The notes beneath the pieces were generated by a model. It made no database searches and was not told the origin of the DNA. It was given only the letters and a program-made list of their open reading frames with translations. From RGEC01 sp044371405 (GTDB lineage: Bacteria > Bacteroidota > Bacteroidia > NS11-12g > UBA955), in NCBI GenBank assembly GCA_044371405.1, contig JBILTS010000011.1:1-29789 (forward strand): 29,789 nucleotides of DNA. The letters run 5' to 3'. A program made the translations under genes and the position numbers. Position 1 is the stretch's first letter. Each line of letters starts with the position of its first letter. Positions 1 to 7,856 of this stretch are shown here, piece by piece.

Positions 1-1445
1 GTCAGGGTGACAGTGCCTCCCGAACATACCGAAGAAGCCGAAGAAGTTACTGTCACTGCCGGGGCCGGATTTACCACAATAGTAAAAGGCACAGTGGCAG
101 AAGCACAACCGGGCGAGGGTGTAGCCACTTTTACTGTAAGGTTAAAATCATAGGTGCCGGCAGTAGTAGAAGCCGGAATACTGATGCTTATAGGGCTAAC
201 TGGCAATGTAGCATTGGAAACATTCACAAATCCTGACATTGCCCGGGTTCCAGCGGTTATACTGTATTGCGTAGGACTGTTGGTGGTAGCAGTATAACTC
301 AGCGTTGCAGTGCCCATGGTATTGCTAAAGCAATAATAAACAGGACTGGTAACTGTAATGGTGGGCTTATCCTGCACCACAATGGTTACCGGTGCTGAAA
401 CTGAGTAATTTGCACAATAACGATCGTTGAGTGCTGTAATAGCATAGGTGGTAGTGGCAGTGGGTGATACCGGTAAATAGTATGGGCTGGCAGCAATGTT
501 CGAAACCGTAGTTCCTGGTGTCACGCCATTGGTGGTGTAGGTAAAACTCCAGGGGCCGGTTCCGGTAAAATCGATTCGAAGATTGTATGTACCCACCCCA
601 CAGACAATGGCACCCGCAGCAAAAGTGGCTGTGGGCTTGGGATATGCTGTGAGTGTTGCTGCCGAACTGGTGGTGGTTCCACAAGATCCTGAGCCGGTTA
701 ATACCACCCTAAACTGATGATTATTGTAGGCAGAAGCCGGAGCACCAATGCTCAGCACAGAGGTGGTGAAACCTGTGAATGGAGCACCAGTTATGTTAGA
801 CCATGATGTTCCATTGGAAGAAACCTGCCACTGGTAAGATGCAGCACCACTGGCATCAATGCGAAATGATGTGGTGTCTGTACATACCACTTTATTCTGC
901 GGCTGGGTATTGATGGTTGGGGCACATGAAACAGCCGGTGTAACGGTAGCCCCTGACTTCAAATCGAAAGCGCACAGATAAGCGGGTTGGTTGGTAACCG
1001 GGTTGGTAAATTCCAGCGTTAACACACCGGCATTTGGCAGGTTGGCCACATAAAAACAATACGTAGCGTAGGTATTGCCATTTCGAACTTCAGGCACCGG
1101 TGGAGGCCCTACCCTGGTTGGCAATATGGTGGTTCCCACCCAAACCCTGGTAATAACATACAGTTCGTTAATATTGGTTACACCGGGCCAGTAGAAGTTA
1201 ATGTCACCGGTTTTTGTACTGGGGTCAATGTTGTACGTGGTAAAAAAATTGGCATAAGCTGTGGAGGCTACGTTACTAGCAACAGCAACACTTCCCTGTC
1301 CGGCGCAGGAACCCCATTGTCCATTTCCATTGTTACGCTTTTGCATGGTAGGACAAGTGGCAGGGTAAACGGCTAAACTTTCAGAAACAAATAGAAAACT
1401 GGCACCGAAAAGAAATAGTGCCTTTAGCAAGGAGGAGGATTTCAT
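1..1445 (-). CDS. Secreted Ig-like/PKD-like repeat surface protein, N-terminal part (runs off the window)
   Basis: The minus-strand frame is open from an ATG at 1445 to the window edge, giving about 481 codons. The protein starts with a signal peptide (MKSSSLLKALFLFGASFLFV...ESLA). A beta-rich region of about 125 residues follows, then an Ig-like module with the typical YQWQVSSNGTSWSNIT pattern and CGTTTSSAATL strand. Next come further threonine/serine/valine-rich modules separated by 'NPAPAVTV'-like linkers. This is the usual build of very large Bacteroidetes secreted or adhesion proteins, which often end in a T9SS sorting domain; that end lies outside the window, so the sorting route is inferred. 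A TAATTTTG promoter element sits 20 bp before the start. No enzymatic motif is visible. The family call is secure at the level of 'secreted repeat protein'; the exact function is unknown. Confidence 0.8.
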   Translation of the reverse strand, partial: MKSSSLLKALFLFGASFLFVSESLAVYPATCPTMQKRNNGNGQWGSCAGQGSVAVASNVASTAYANFFTTYNIDPSTKTGDINFYWPGVTNINELYVITRVWVGTTILPTRVGPPPVPEVRNGNTYATYCFYVANLPNAGVLTLEFTNPVTNQPAYLCAFDLKSGATVTPAVSCAPTINTQPQNKVVCTDTTSFRIDASGAASYQWQVSSNGTSWSNITGAPFTGFTTSVLSIGAPASAYNNHQFRVVLTGSGSCGTTTSSAATLTAYPKPTATFAAGAIVCGVGTYNLRIDFTGTGPWSFTYTTNGVTPGTTVSNIAASPYYLPVSPTATTTYAITALNDRYCANYSVSAPVTIVVQDKPTITVTSPVYYCFSNTMGTATLSYTATTNSPTQYSITAGTRAMSGFVNVSNATLPVSPISISIPASTTAGTYDFNLTVKVATPSPGCASATVPFTIVVNPAPAVTVTSSASSVCSGGTVTL

Positions 1446-1465
1446 TATTGTATAATAATAATCTT

Positions 1466-1473
1466 CAAAATTA
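1466..1473 (-). promoter_or_regulatory. Bacteroidetes -7 promoter element (TAATTTTG) for the Ig-like protein gene
   Basis: On the minus strand this reads TAATTTTG, an exact match to the Bacteroidetes TAnnTTTG element, ending 20 bp before the ATG at 1445. The -33 element is weak (TTAG about 20 bp upstream). The element with its flanks resembles that of the PKD protein gene at 22559-22577. Confidence 0.55.
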
Positions 1474-1743
1474 TAGACAGATTAGTTATTATTCTAATGA
1501 AAAAACCAATTAAATCAATACATTAGGGTTGTTTATTAATTTTATATATTTGATTTTCAACATTTTAAAATTTATTTTTAGGGTAGATTTGAATTGCTTT
1601 TATTTATCTACTTTATTCTATGATTTATATATTTATATTTATTTCTACTAATTAATATAACTATATTTTAAAAATCAGGTAAAGCAAGGTTACTTGGCAT
1701 GGCCAATAAAAGAATCTACTATATTGAAATCAATCGAGAACGC
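1474..1743. other. AT-rich intergenic gap
   Basis: This stretch lies between the 3' end of prfC and the promoter of the Ig-like gene; both flanking genes run leftwards. It is very rich in A and T, with many TATTTAT/TTATAT runs from about 1495 to 1680. I see no credible coding frame, no RNA gene and no strong terminator. A 5-bp perfect hairpin (TTGGC-atg-GCCAA, 1694-1706) has no T-tract on either strand. Confidence 0.6.
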
Positions 1744-3327
1744 TCAAACCTTAAACTCACTCGTGGCGTGGAAGGTTATCTTAGGGTAGTTTTCCTGCAT
1801 GCTGCGGAGGATATAAGCCGTCTCTGCCAGAAACACCGGCTGCCCGTCTTTGTCCATGGCAATATTATTCATGCGAAACTTCATAAACTCCCTCAAAGCG
1901 GCCTCATCGCCACTCATCCAGCAGGCCTTGTGTATCTGCCTGGGTTCAAAACGGCACTTGGCATTGTATTCATGCTCCAATCGGTATTGTAACACCTCAA
2001 ACTGCAGTTCGCCCACGGTGCCCACAAAACGGCGGCTGCCGGGCTCCTGGGTAAACAAAGAGGCAAGGCCTTCATCCGTCAACTGCTGTATGCCTTTCTC
2101 CAGCTGCTTGCTCTTCATGGGATCCAGGTTTACAAGTTCCTTAAAAATCTCGGGCGAAAAGCTGGGAATGCCTTTAAACATCAGCTTCTCTCCCTCCGTC
2201 ATTGAATCCCCAATCTTGAAATTTCCGGTATCGTACAATCCCACCACATCCCCGGGATAGGCATCATCCACCACCTCTTTGCTCTGGGCCAGAAAGGTGT
2301 AGGGATTAGCAAAACGCATCTGCTTTTCCAGCCGTACATGGGTATAGGGTTTATTGCGCTCAAAAACCCCACTGCACACCCGCAAAAAGGCAATGCGGTC
2401 GCGGTGCTTGGGATCGAGGTTGGCGTGTATTTTAAATATAAATCCGGTAAATTTCTTTTCGTGCGGCTCTACATCGCGCAGGGATGTGGGCCGTGGCTGT
2501 GGTATCGGCGCCAACTCTATAAACGTATCCAGCAATTCCTGAATACCAAAGTTATTGAGGGCACTGCCAAAAAACACGGGAGCTACATCGGCTTGCAGGT
2601 AATGGTTACGGTCCAGTTTGCCATAAACACCCTCAATGAGTTCGGCATCTTCGCGCAGTTTATCCGCGTCCTTCTCTCCCACCTTGGCATCCAGCTGCTT
2701 GTCCTGCAAATCGGTAAGCCGCACATAATCGTCGCTCACCTTGGATTTGTTGCTTTCAAACAAATTTAAACTCCCGGATTCCAGCAGATAAACACCCTTA
2801 AAGTCACGCCCCATATTGATGGGCCACGACATTGGATGCACATGAATATTCAATTTATTTTCCAGTTCATCCAGCAAATCAAACGGATCCTTGCCATCGC
2901 GGTCCAGCTTGTTCACAAACACAATCACCGGGGTTTTGCGCATGCGGCACACTTCCATGAGCCGTTCGGTTTGTTCCTCCACCCCTTTAACGCAATCCAC
3001 CACCAGAATAACGCTGTCAACAGCTGTGAGGGTGCGGTAAGTATCTTCGGCAAAATCCTTGTGGCCGGGGGTGTCCAGAATGTTCACCAGCTTGCCCTTG
3101 TATTCAAACGACATCACCGAAGTAGCCACCGAAATACCGCGCTGCTTTTCAATCTCCATAAAATCGGAGGCGGCGGTTTTCTTGATTTTGTTGCTCTTTA
3201 CGGCACCAGCGGTTTGTATTTGACCGCCAAAGAGCAGAAATTTCTCAGTGAGGGTGGTCTTTCCCGCATCGGGGTGACTGATGATGGCAAAGGTTTTGCG
3301 ACGGGCAATTTCGGTTTCGAAGGACAT
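1744..3327 (-). CDS. prfC: Peptide chain release factor 3 (RF3), translational GTPase
   Basis: RF3 is a cytoplasmic GTPase that removes RF1/RF2 from the ribosome after peptide release. The 527-residue protein has the family's full length. GTPase motifs are all present: G1 HPDAGKTT (about 18-25), RGIS switch I (63-66), G3 DTPGH (85-89) and G4 NKLDRDG (139-145). The sequence DFMEIEKQRGISVATSVM is typical of RF3 rather than EF-G. The C-terminal part contains the RF3 signature region (GELQFEVLQYRLEHEYNAKC). The start is an ATG with no plausible upstream alternative. The next gene upstream, at 3405-4007, is on the same strand 77 bp away, so co-transcription is possible but not shown. Confidence 0.97.
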   Translation of the reverse strand: MSFETEIARRKTFAIISHPDAGKTTLTEKFLLFGGQIQTAGAVKSNKIKKTAASDFMEIEKQRGISVATSVMSFEYKGKLVNILDTPGHKDFAEDTYRTLTAVDSVILVVDCVKGVEEQTERLMEVCRMRKTPVIVFVNKLDRDGKDPFDLLDELENKLNIHVHPMSWPINMGRDFKGVYLLESGSLNLFESNKSKVSDDYVRLTDLQDKQLDAKVGEKDADKLREDAELIEGVYGKLDRNHYLQADVAPVFFGSALNNFGIQELLDTFIELAPIPQPRPTSLRDVEPHEKKFTGFIFKIHANLDPKHRDRIAFLRVCSGVFERNKPYTHVRLEKQMRFANPYTFLAQSKEVVDDAYPGDVVGLYDTGNFKIGDSMTEGEKLMFKGIPSFSPEIFKELVNLDPMKSKQLEKGIQQLTDEGLASLFTQEPGSRRFVGTVGELQFEVLQYRLEHEYNAKCRFEPRQIHKACWMSGDEAALREFMKFRMNNIAMDKDGQPVFLAETAYILRSMQENYPKITFHATSEFKV

Positions 3328-3404
3328 GGAGCCGCAAAAATAGGGCTTAATTTAACGGCAAACCCAACCGCGTGACAAGCGCGCCCAAAAACTAGGCTTT
3401 TCGG

Positions 3405-4007
3405 CTATTGAGAGCGGGTTAGGGCAAAAACCTTTTGTCCCTCGGGCAGCAATATTCGCACTTCTGCCTGCCTTAAAGCGGTGGTTGCTTCTCTGAACCA
3501 AAGTTCCCGAGGGCAATGTATTTCCACCCGGCTGTCTTTTTCAAATAACCACATTTGGAAATGCAGGTGTCTGTCGCAAATGCCCCGATAGCTCCAGTCT
3601 TCAAAGTACCCGACATTTTCCCATTCAATTTTCAAAATCCGCCTGCCCCAGCGACGACAAATTTTATATGATATTGGCGATAGCGAAGTATCGCTTCCAA
3701 TTCCGCGGTCGCAAAGATCCTCAAATGTGCCAATGTTGATAAGAACACCATTTTTTTCAGCCATCATTCTGCCTTGGCCAATAAAAAGCGTATCAAAATT
3801 GTAACCGCCCCAGTGCCAGGTAAAACCCGGCACCACCATCCGGTTTTTCAATGGGATTTCATCTGTAAAATCATCCCAGACCTTGTGTCGGTTGACGGAA
3901 GTTGCGTTTTTTAGCGGATTGTAATTATCCAAAACGGTTAGCAGCTTCTGTGCCTGCGAAAAACGGATTACACCTAAGAAGCAGATTAATAGCAGTATTG
4001 TTTTCAT
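3405..4007 (-). CDS. Secreted protein resembling the N-terminal beta-sandwich module of T9SS surface proteins
   Basis: This 200-residue protein begins with a clear signal peptide (MKTILLLICFLGVIRFSQA, cleavage near AQA/Q). The mature part has the pattern ILKIEWENVGYF...HLHFQMWLFEKDSRVEIH. I recognise this pattern (from memory, not a search) as the beta-sandwich module found near the N-terminus of many Bacteroidetes T9SS cargo proteins, typically 'KIQWKNVGF...NFQIWLYE...IEI'. Here it stands alone: the protein stops after the module and has no C-terminal sorting domain, so it may stay in the periplasm or be a shortened relative. Six cysteines in the mature part could form disulfides. The biochemical function is unknown. 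Confidence 0.75.
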   Translation of the reverse strand: MKTILLLICFLGVIRFSQAQKLLTVLDNYNPLKNATSVNRHKVWDDFTDEIPLKNRMVVPGFTWHWGGYNFDTLFIGQGRMMAEKNGVLINIGTFEDLCDRGIGSDTSLSPISYKICRRWGRRILKIEWENVGYFEDWSYRGICDRHLHFQMWLFEKDSRVEIHCPRELWFREATTALRQAEVRILLPEGQKVFALTRSQ

Positions 4008-4277
4008 GAGGCAAAACTACCAAGCCAAAAATGGAGGGTATTACGACAAACTAAAGTCGTTTTTAATTGCAAAGCTGATTTTTACTTAAAAGTTCCCTCG
4101 GTTAAATAAAATCAGCTACCAGCTTTCAATTTTTACTACTCATCATTGCCGCATTTGTAATTTTTCATAGTTTTTATTCTACGCTTTTGTAAAATTTACT
4201 AAAAATAAATACCCTTTGCATGGGGAATAAATGAGGAAATGATGCCCCTACATGGCTGAAATGCGGTAAATAAGCGG

Positions 4278-4285
4278 TAATTTCG
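4278..4285 (+). promoter_or_regulatory. Probable -7 promoter element (TAATTTCG) for typA
   Basis: TAATTTCG matches TAnnTTTG at seven of eight positions and ends 17 bp before the typA ATG. The same TAATTTCG variant precedes secA at 29202-29209. The preceding gap (4008-4277) holds no other recognisable feature. Confidence 0.4.
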
Positions 4286-4302
4286 CGCACTTTTTAATCA
4301 GC

Positions 4303-6111
4303 ATGCCCATTCGTAACATTGCCATCATCGCCCACGTAGACCACGGAAAAACCACACTCGTAGACAAACTGCTTTATCAGGCCAGTTTGTTTCGAGACAA
4401 TCAGGAGGTGGGTGAGCTCATCCTCGACAATAATGACCTGGAGCGTGAGCGCGGCATCACCATTCTGGCCAAGAATGTGAGTGTAAACTGGAAAGGCACC
4501 AAGATTAACATCATCGATACCCCCGGTCACGCCGATTTTGGCGGCGAGGTAGAGCGTGTGCTTAACATGGCCGATGGTGTATTGCTGCTGGTGGATGCCT
4601 TCGAAGGCCCCATGCCCCAAACCCGATTTGTACTGCAAAAGGCGCTAAGCCTGGGCAAAAAAGCCATAGTGGTTATCAATAAAGTTGACAAGCCCAACTG
4701 CGACCCCGACCAGACCCACGACCATATATTTGATTTATTCTTTAACCTCGGTGCTACCGAAGAACAGCTGGATTTCACCACCGTATATGGCAGCGGCAAG
4801 CAAGGCTGGTTTGGCCCAGATTGGAAAAACCCTACCCAGGACCTTACCTACCTCATGGATACCATCCTGAAGATTGTTCCGGAGCCCGTGGTAACGCAAG
4901 GTTCTACCCAGTTGCAAATTACCAGCCTGGATTACAGCAACTACACCGGTCGTATTGCGGTGGGCCGCTTAAACAGAGGCACTTTAAAGGAAAACATGCC
5001 GGTAACCCTGGTAAAAAGGGATGGTTCCCTGCAAAAATCCAGGGTAAAGGAATTGTACTTGTTTGATGGCTTGGGCAAAGCCAAGACCACCGAGGTTATT
5101 GCCGGCGATATCTGTGCAGTAACAGGCATCGAAAACTTTGAAATTGGCGACACCATTGCCGATTTTGAAAATCCGGAAGGCATGGCTCCCATTTCTATCG
5201 ATGAGCCCACCATGAGCATGTTATTTTCCATCAACAACAGTCCGTTTTTTGGCAAGGAAGGCAAGTTTGTTACCAGCCGCCACCTGCGCGACCGTTTGAT
5301 GAAGGAAACCGAAAAAAACCTGGCCATGCGCGTAGAGGAAACCGGCAGTGCCGATCAATTTATCGTGTATGGCCGTGGCGTATTGCATATTGGCATCCTG
5401 GTGGAAACCATGCGTCGTGAGGGTTATGAATTGCAGGTGGGACAGCCCCGCGTTATCATCAAGGAAATTGACGGCGTGCAATGTGAGCCCATCGAAGTAC
5501 TCACGGTAGATGTACCCGAAACCTCCAGTGGCAAAGTCATTGAGCTGGTGAGCCAGAAAAAAGGCGAAATGCTGAGCATGTTGCCCAAAGGCGATATGGT
5601 AAGGATAGAATTTGAAATTCCCAGCCGTGGATTGATGGGCTTGCGCAGCAATATGCTCACCGCTACCCAGGGTGAAGCCATCATGAGCCACCGCCTGAAA
5701 GGTTACGAGCCGTTTAAAGGCAACATGCCCGGACGAATTTCAGGTGTGCTTATCAGCAAAGAAAAAGGCACCTCAACCGGCTACAGCATGGATAAACTCA
5801 AGGACAGGGGCAGTTACTTCATCCATACCAACGTAGAAGTCTACACCGGCCAGATTATCGGTGAGCACATCAAACCTGGGGATCTGGTATTGAATATTTG
5901 CACAGCCAAGCAGATGACCAACTTCCGTGCGGCGGGCAAAGACGATAACGCCGTGCTGGCACCGCCCATAGAGTTTACGCTGGAAGAAGCCATGGAATAC
6001 ATCCAGGAAGATGAATTCGTGGAGGTTACCCCACAGAGCATTCGTCTTCGTAAAATCCTACTGGACGAAAACGATCGCAAGCGCGCTGCCAATAAGGCCC
6101 TGGGGGCTTAA
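4303..6111 (+). CDS. typA: Ribosome-associated translational GTPase TypA/BipA
   Basis: TypA/BipA is an EF-G-like GTPase that binds ribosomes and supports 50S assembly, stress and low-temperature growth. The 602-residue length is normal for the family. Visible motifs are G1 HVDHGKTT (11-18), ERERGIT switch I (47-53), G3 DTPGHADF (72-79) and G4 NKVDK (126-130). The C-terminal half contains the BipA-specific signatures RGLMGLRSNMLTAT and GTSTGYSMDKLKDRG, plus a conserved end (PQSIRLRKILLDENDRKR). The start is an ATG right before MPIRNIAIIAHVDHGK, matching the usual N-terminus. Its stop overlaps the stop of the convergent patatin gene by 4 bp, and no terminator is visible between them. Confidence 0.98.
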   Translation: MPIRNIAIIAHVDHGKTTLVDKLLYQASLFRDNQEVGELILDNNDLERERGITILAKNVSVNWKGTKINIIDTPGHADFGGEVERVLNMADGVLLLVDAFEGPMPQTRFVLQKALSLGKKAIVVINKVDKPNCDPDQTHDHIFDLFFNLGATEEQLDFTTVYGSGKQGWFGPDWKNPTQDLTYLMDTILKIVPEPVVTQGSTQLQITSLDYSNYTGRIAVGRLNRGTLKENMPVTLVKRDGSLQKSRVKELYLFDGLGKAKTTEVIAGDICAVTGIENFEIGDTIADFENPEGMAPISIDEPTMSMLFSINNSPFFGKEGKFVTSRHLRDRLMKETEKNLAMRVEETGSADQFIVYGRGVLHIGILVETMRREGYELQVGQPRVIIKEIDGVQCEPIEVLTVDVPETSSGKVIELVSQKKGEMLSMLPKGDMVRIEFEIPSRGLMGLRSNMLTATQGEAIMSHRLKGYEPFKGNMPGRISGVLISKEKGTSTGYSMDKLKDRGSYFIHTNVEVYTGQIIGEHIKPGDLVLNICTAKQMTNFRAAGKDDNAVLAPPIEFTLEEAMEYIQEDEFVEVTPQSIRLRKILLDENDRKRAANKALGA

Positions 6112-7292
6112 TCCAGCGGCTGGGTTTGCAGCCATTGGTGGTTGCTCATCTGTTTGAGAATGGTTGCAACATCCCCACGGGCAGTTACCAGTTCATCCCT
6201 TACCTTGTTTTTTAGCACCATGTCGCGGGTAAAGCCGTTGTTACGTTCAATGTACAATCCCATTTGCTGCCCGATGGCTTTAACCAGTTCATAAAAACCC
6301 GTATCTGCCATATCCATGCTATACAGGGTTTTATCGGTCACTTCATGCAAAGAGCGGCAACCATGAAGGGAATTGGGAAAACTGAGGTCTGGCAGTTTTT
6401 TGATTGCCTGGGTATCGAAAGAAATTTGAAACCTGCGATAATCGATTAAATCCCTGAATTTGGGGGATCGCAGCAAATCCGTTTGCATATCAGAGGCATC
6501 CTGCCCCATTTCTGTCATCAGCCAATTGAGCCAGAATGCGATATCGAGCCCTTTGGGGTTTTTAATTTCGGGCAAATGGATAAATTGGGGAGAAATACCG
6601 GTACCCAGACTGATAACGGTAATTTTACCATACTGATAATCGGGATTGCCACTGTAGTTCAGCGCCTCAATGATGGCGGCACTGGAGGGATTATTATAGG
6701 TAGTGGTTCCTCCGTCTACAAAACGTTCCAGCGGTGCAAAATAGGTGGGAGCAGAAATTGAAGCTTCAAGGGCTGCCCTAAGTAGCACATCGGCATAGGT
6801 ACCGGAAAATTGATTTTCCGCCAACTGAAATGCCGTAAAAAATGTTTCTTCACCGGCAGCCATGTCTTTGGCTGTAATCAGCAGGTCTGTGTTGTGCATG
6901 GCCGCGGCATCTCTGAGGGTCATATCCCTGAAAATTTCAGCAGCAAAACGCCGAAAGGCCTTTTTGGTATAACGAGGAGGATTAAAAAACCGATTTCCCA
7001 GAAACAACGGACTGAAAACTTCATCTGCCATTGTATTATATCGCTGTTCGATTTGTGATGCACTATTTCCTGTGGCAATCAAGGCCGCAATAATGGCCCC
7101 TGTGGATGTACCGGCCACCATATCAAACAAATTGTAGGCGGGCACCCCAGCTATTTTCTCAAGCGTTTTTAATAGCTGAATACTCAGAATGCCACGCATC
7201 CCCCCACCGTCAAGGCAAAGAATGAGTTTATTCTCTGCCGGAACCTTTAATTTTTGTTTTGCCAATGTCAATTCTGAAAATTTTTCTTTCAT
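6108..7292 (-). CDS. Patatin-like phospholipase, cytosolic
   Basis: Patatin proteins are lipid acyl hydrolases with a Ser-Asp catalytic dyad. All three hallmarks are present: the oxyanion glycine run DGGGMRGI (28-35), the nucleophile elbow GTSTG (61-65, Ser63) and the catalytic DGG (Asp193), followed by the common TYNNPS. At 394 residues it is a single-domain form with a C-terminal extension. There is no signal peptide, transmembrane helix or beta-barrel, so it is probably cytoplasmic or peripheral at the inner membrane. It is oriented opposite to both neighbours and shares no operon. Patatins are sometimes effectors of nucleotide-signalling phage defence, but no nucleotidyltransferase is nearby, so a housekeeping lipid role is as likely. 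Confidence 0.92.
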   Translation of the reverse strand: MKEKFSELTLAKQKLKVPAENKLILCLDGGGMRGILSIQLLKTLEKIAGVPAYNLFDMVAGTSTGAIIAALIATGNSASQIEQRYNTMADEVFSPLFLGNRFFNPPRYTKKAFRRFAAEIFRDMTLRDAAAMHNTDLLITAKDMAAGEETFFTAFQLAENQFSGTYADVLLRAALEASISAPTYFAPLERFVDGGTTTYNNPSSAAIIEALNYSGNPDYQYGKITVISLGTGISPQFIHLPEIKNPKGLDIAFWLNWLMTEMGQDASDMQTDLLRSPKFRDLIDYRRFQISFDTQAIKKLPDLSFPNSLHGCRSLHEVTDKTLYSMDMADTGFYELVKAIGQQMGLYIERNNGFTRDMVLKNKVRDELVTARGDVATILKQMSNHQWLQTQPLD

Positions 7293-7305
7293 TTCGCTAA
7301 GATAA

Positions 7306-7337
7306 TTTGTTTTTTACATATTTATCTACTACTTTTA
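7306..7337 (+). promoter_or_regulatory. Candidate promoter for a small RNA upstream of lpd
   Basis: TTTG (7306-7309), a 20-bp spacer and TACTTTTA (7330-7337, seven of eight TAnnTTTG positions) form a Bacteroidetes-type promoter on the plus strand. No credible ORF follows, but a strong terminator ends 141 bp downstream, so it would drive a short non-coding transcript beginning near 7343. Confidence 0.4.
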
Positions 7338-7342
7338 CATAA

Positions 7343-7478
7343 ATTTTAAATCTTATGATTGAAGCAGGTTTCAAAAAACCGCTTTCAGTCCTTGGGTTTA
7401 TCTTTCTCTAACAGAGGCCCGGCTTATGATTCAGGGGTATTGGAGGGTTCCCCGGTCAGCCGGGTCTCGTTTTTTTTT
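7343..7478 (+). ncRNA. Candidate small RNA or terminated leader, about 135 nt
   Basis: The stretch lies between a promoter-like pair (7306-7337) and an intrinsic terminator (stem 7414-7468, T-run 7470-7478). It has a 5' hairpin GGTTT-caaa-AAACC (7367-7380) and a much stronger 3' stem. A 63-codon frame through it, starting at a TTG, runs straight through the terminator and looks random, so a coding role is unlikely. It does not resemble SRP RNA, tmRNA, RNase P RNA or a tRNA. It could be a free sRNA or a terminated leader of lpd; lpd also has its own promoter downstream. The ends are inferred, not measured. Confidence 0.4.
7414..7478 (+). terminator. Intrinsic terminator upstream of lpd
   Basis: GAGGCCCGGCT (7414-7424) pairs with AGCCGGGTCTC (7458-7468) over 11 positions, one of them a G-U pair. 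The second arm is followed by a G and then nine T residues (7470-7478). The 33-nt loop can pair further (GGGG 7434-7437 with CCCC 7450-7453). A shorter competing hairpin (CCCGG-tcag-CCGGG, 7451-7464) uses part of the same 3' arm. Confidence 0.7.
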
Positions 7479-7533
7479 AATAAGGCAAACAAAGGTTATT
7501 ACTTCCATAGCGGTGTAAAAAAACAATTTCCCG

Positions 7534-7541
7534 TATTTTTG
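7534..7541 (+). promoter_or_regulatory. Promoter -7 element (TATTTTTG) for lpd
   Basis: TATTTTTG is an exact TAnnTTTG match followed by CA, as in several other promoters here. It ends 18 bp before the lpd ATG. The -33 element is not obvious. It lies downstream of the terminator at 7414-7478, so lpd can be transcribed independently of the candidate small RNA. Confidence 0.6.
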
Positions 7542-7559
7542 CAGTTATAATTCAAACTC

Positions 7560-7856
7560 ATGAAATTTGACATTGCAGTTATCGGCAGCGGACCCGGCGG
7601 TTATGTAGCAGCTATCCGTGCGTCTCAGCTTGGCAAAAGTGTTGCCATCATTGAAAAATCTGAACTGGGCGGCGTGTGCCTGAACTGGGGATGCATTCCC
7701 ACCAAGGCCCTGCTGAAAAGTGCACAGGTTTTTGATTATATCAACCACGCGAAAGATTATGGTATCACAGTATCATCCCATCAGGCCGATTTCGACGGCA
7801 TGGTTCAGCGTAGCAGAGGCGTTGCCGGCAACATGAGCAAGGGGTTGAGTTTTTAA
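7560..7856 (+). CDS. lpd: Dihydrolipoyl dehydrogenase (E3), N-terminal fragment of a frameshifted gene
   Basis: E3 is the FAD- and NAD-dependent enzyme that reoxidises dihydrolipoamide in 2-oxoacid dehydrogenase and glycine-cleavage complexes. This 98-residue frame carries the FAD-binding GSGPGG (9-14) and the redox disulfide CLNWGC (Cys40, Cys45) in the signature GGVCLNWGCIPTK. It ends abruptly at MSKGLSF-stop. Intact homologues continue MSKG-(V/I)-x-F-LMKKNKI, which is exactly what the next frame encodes from the same spot. Adding one G to the GGGG run at 7841-7844 restores a single frame of about 460 residues, the normal length. As written the fragment lacks the NAD and dimerisation domains and cannot be active alone. 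Confidence 0.9.
   Translation: MKFDIAVIGSGPGGYVAAIRASQLGKSVAIIEKSELGGVCLNWGCIPTKALLKSAQVFDYINHAKDYGITVSSHQADFDGMVQRSRGVAGNMSKGLSF

Noticed and set aside
7414..7468. tRNA-like folding of the GC-rich stem before lpd
   Set aside because: There is an acceptor-like stem but no D, anticodon or T arms and no CCA-type end; the T-run identifies it as a terminator.
7359..7550. A 63-codon plus-strand frame upstream of lpd
   Set aside because: It starts at TTG, reads straight through a strong intrinsic terminator and the lpd promoter, and has no protein-like pattern.
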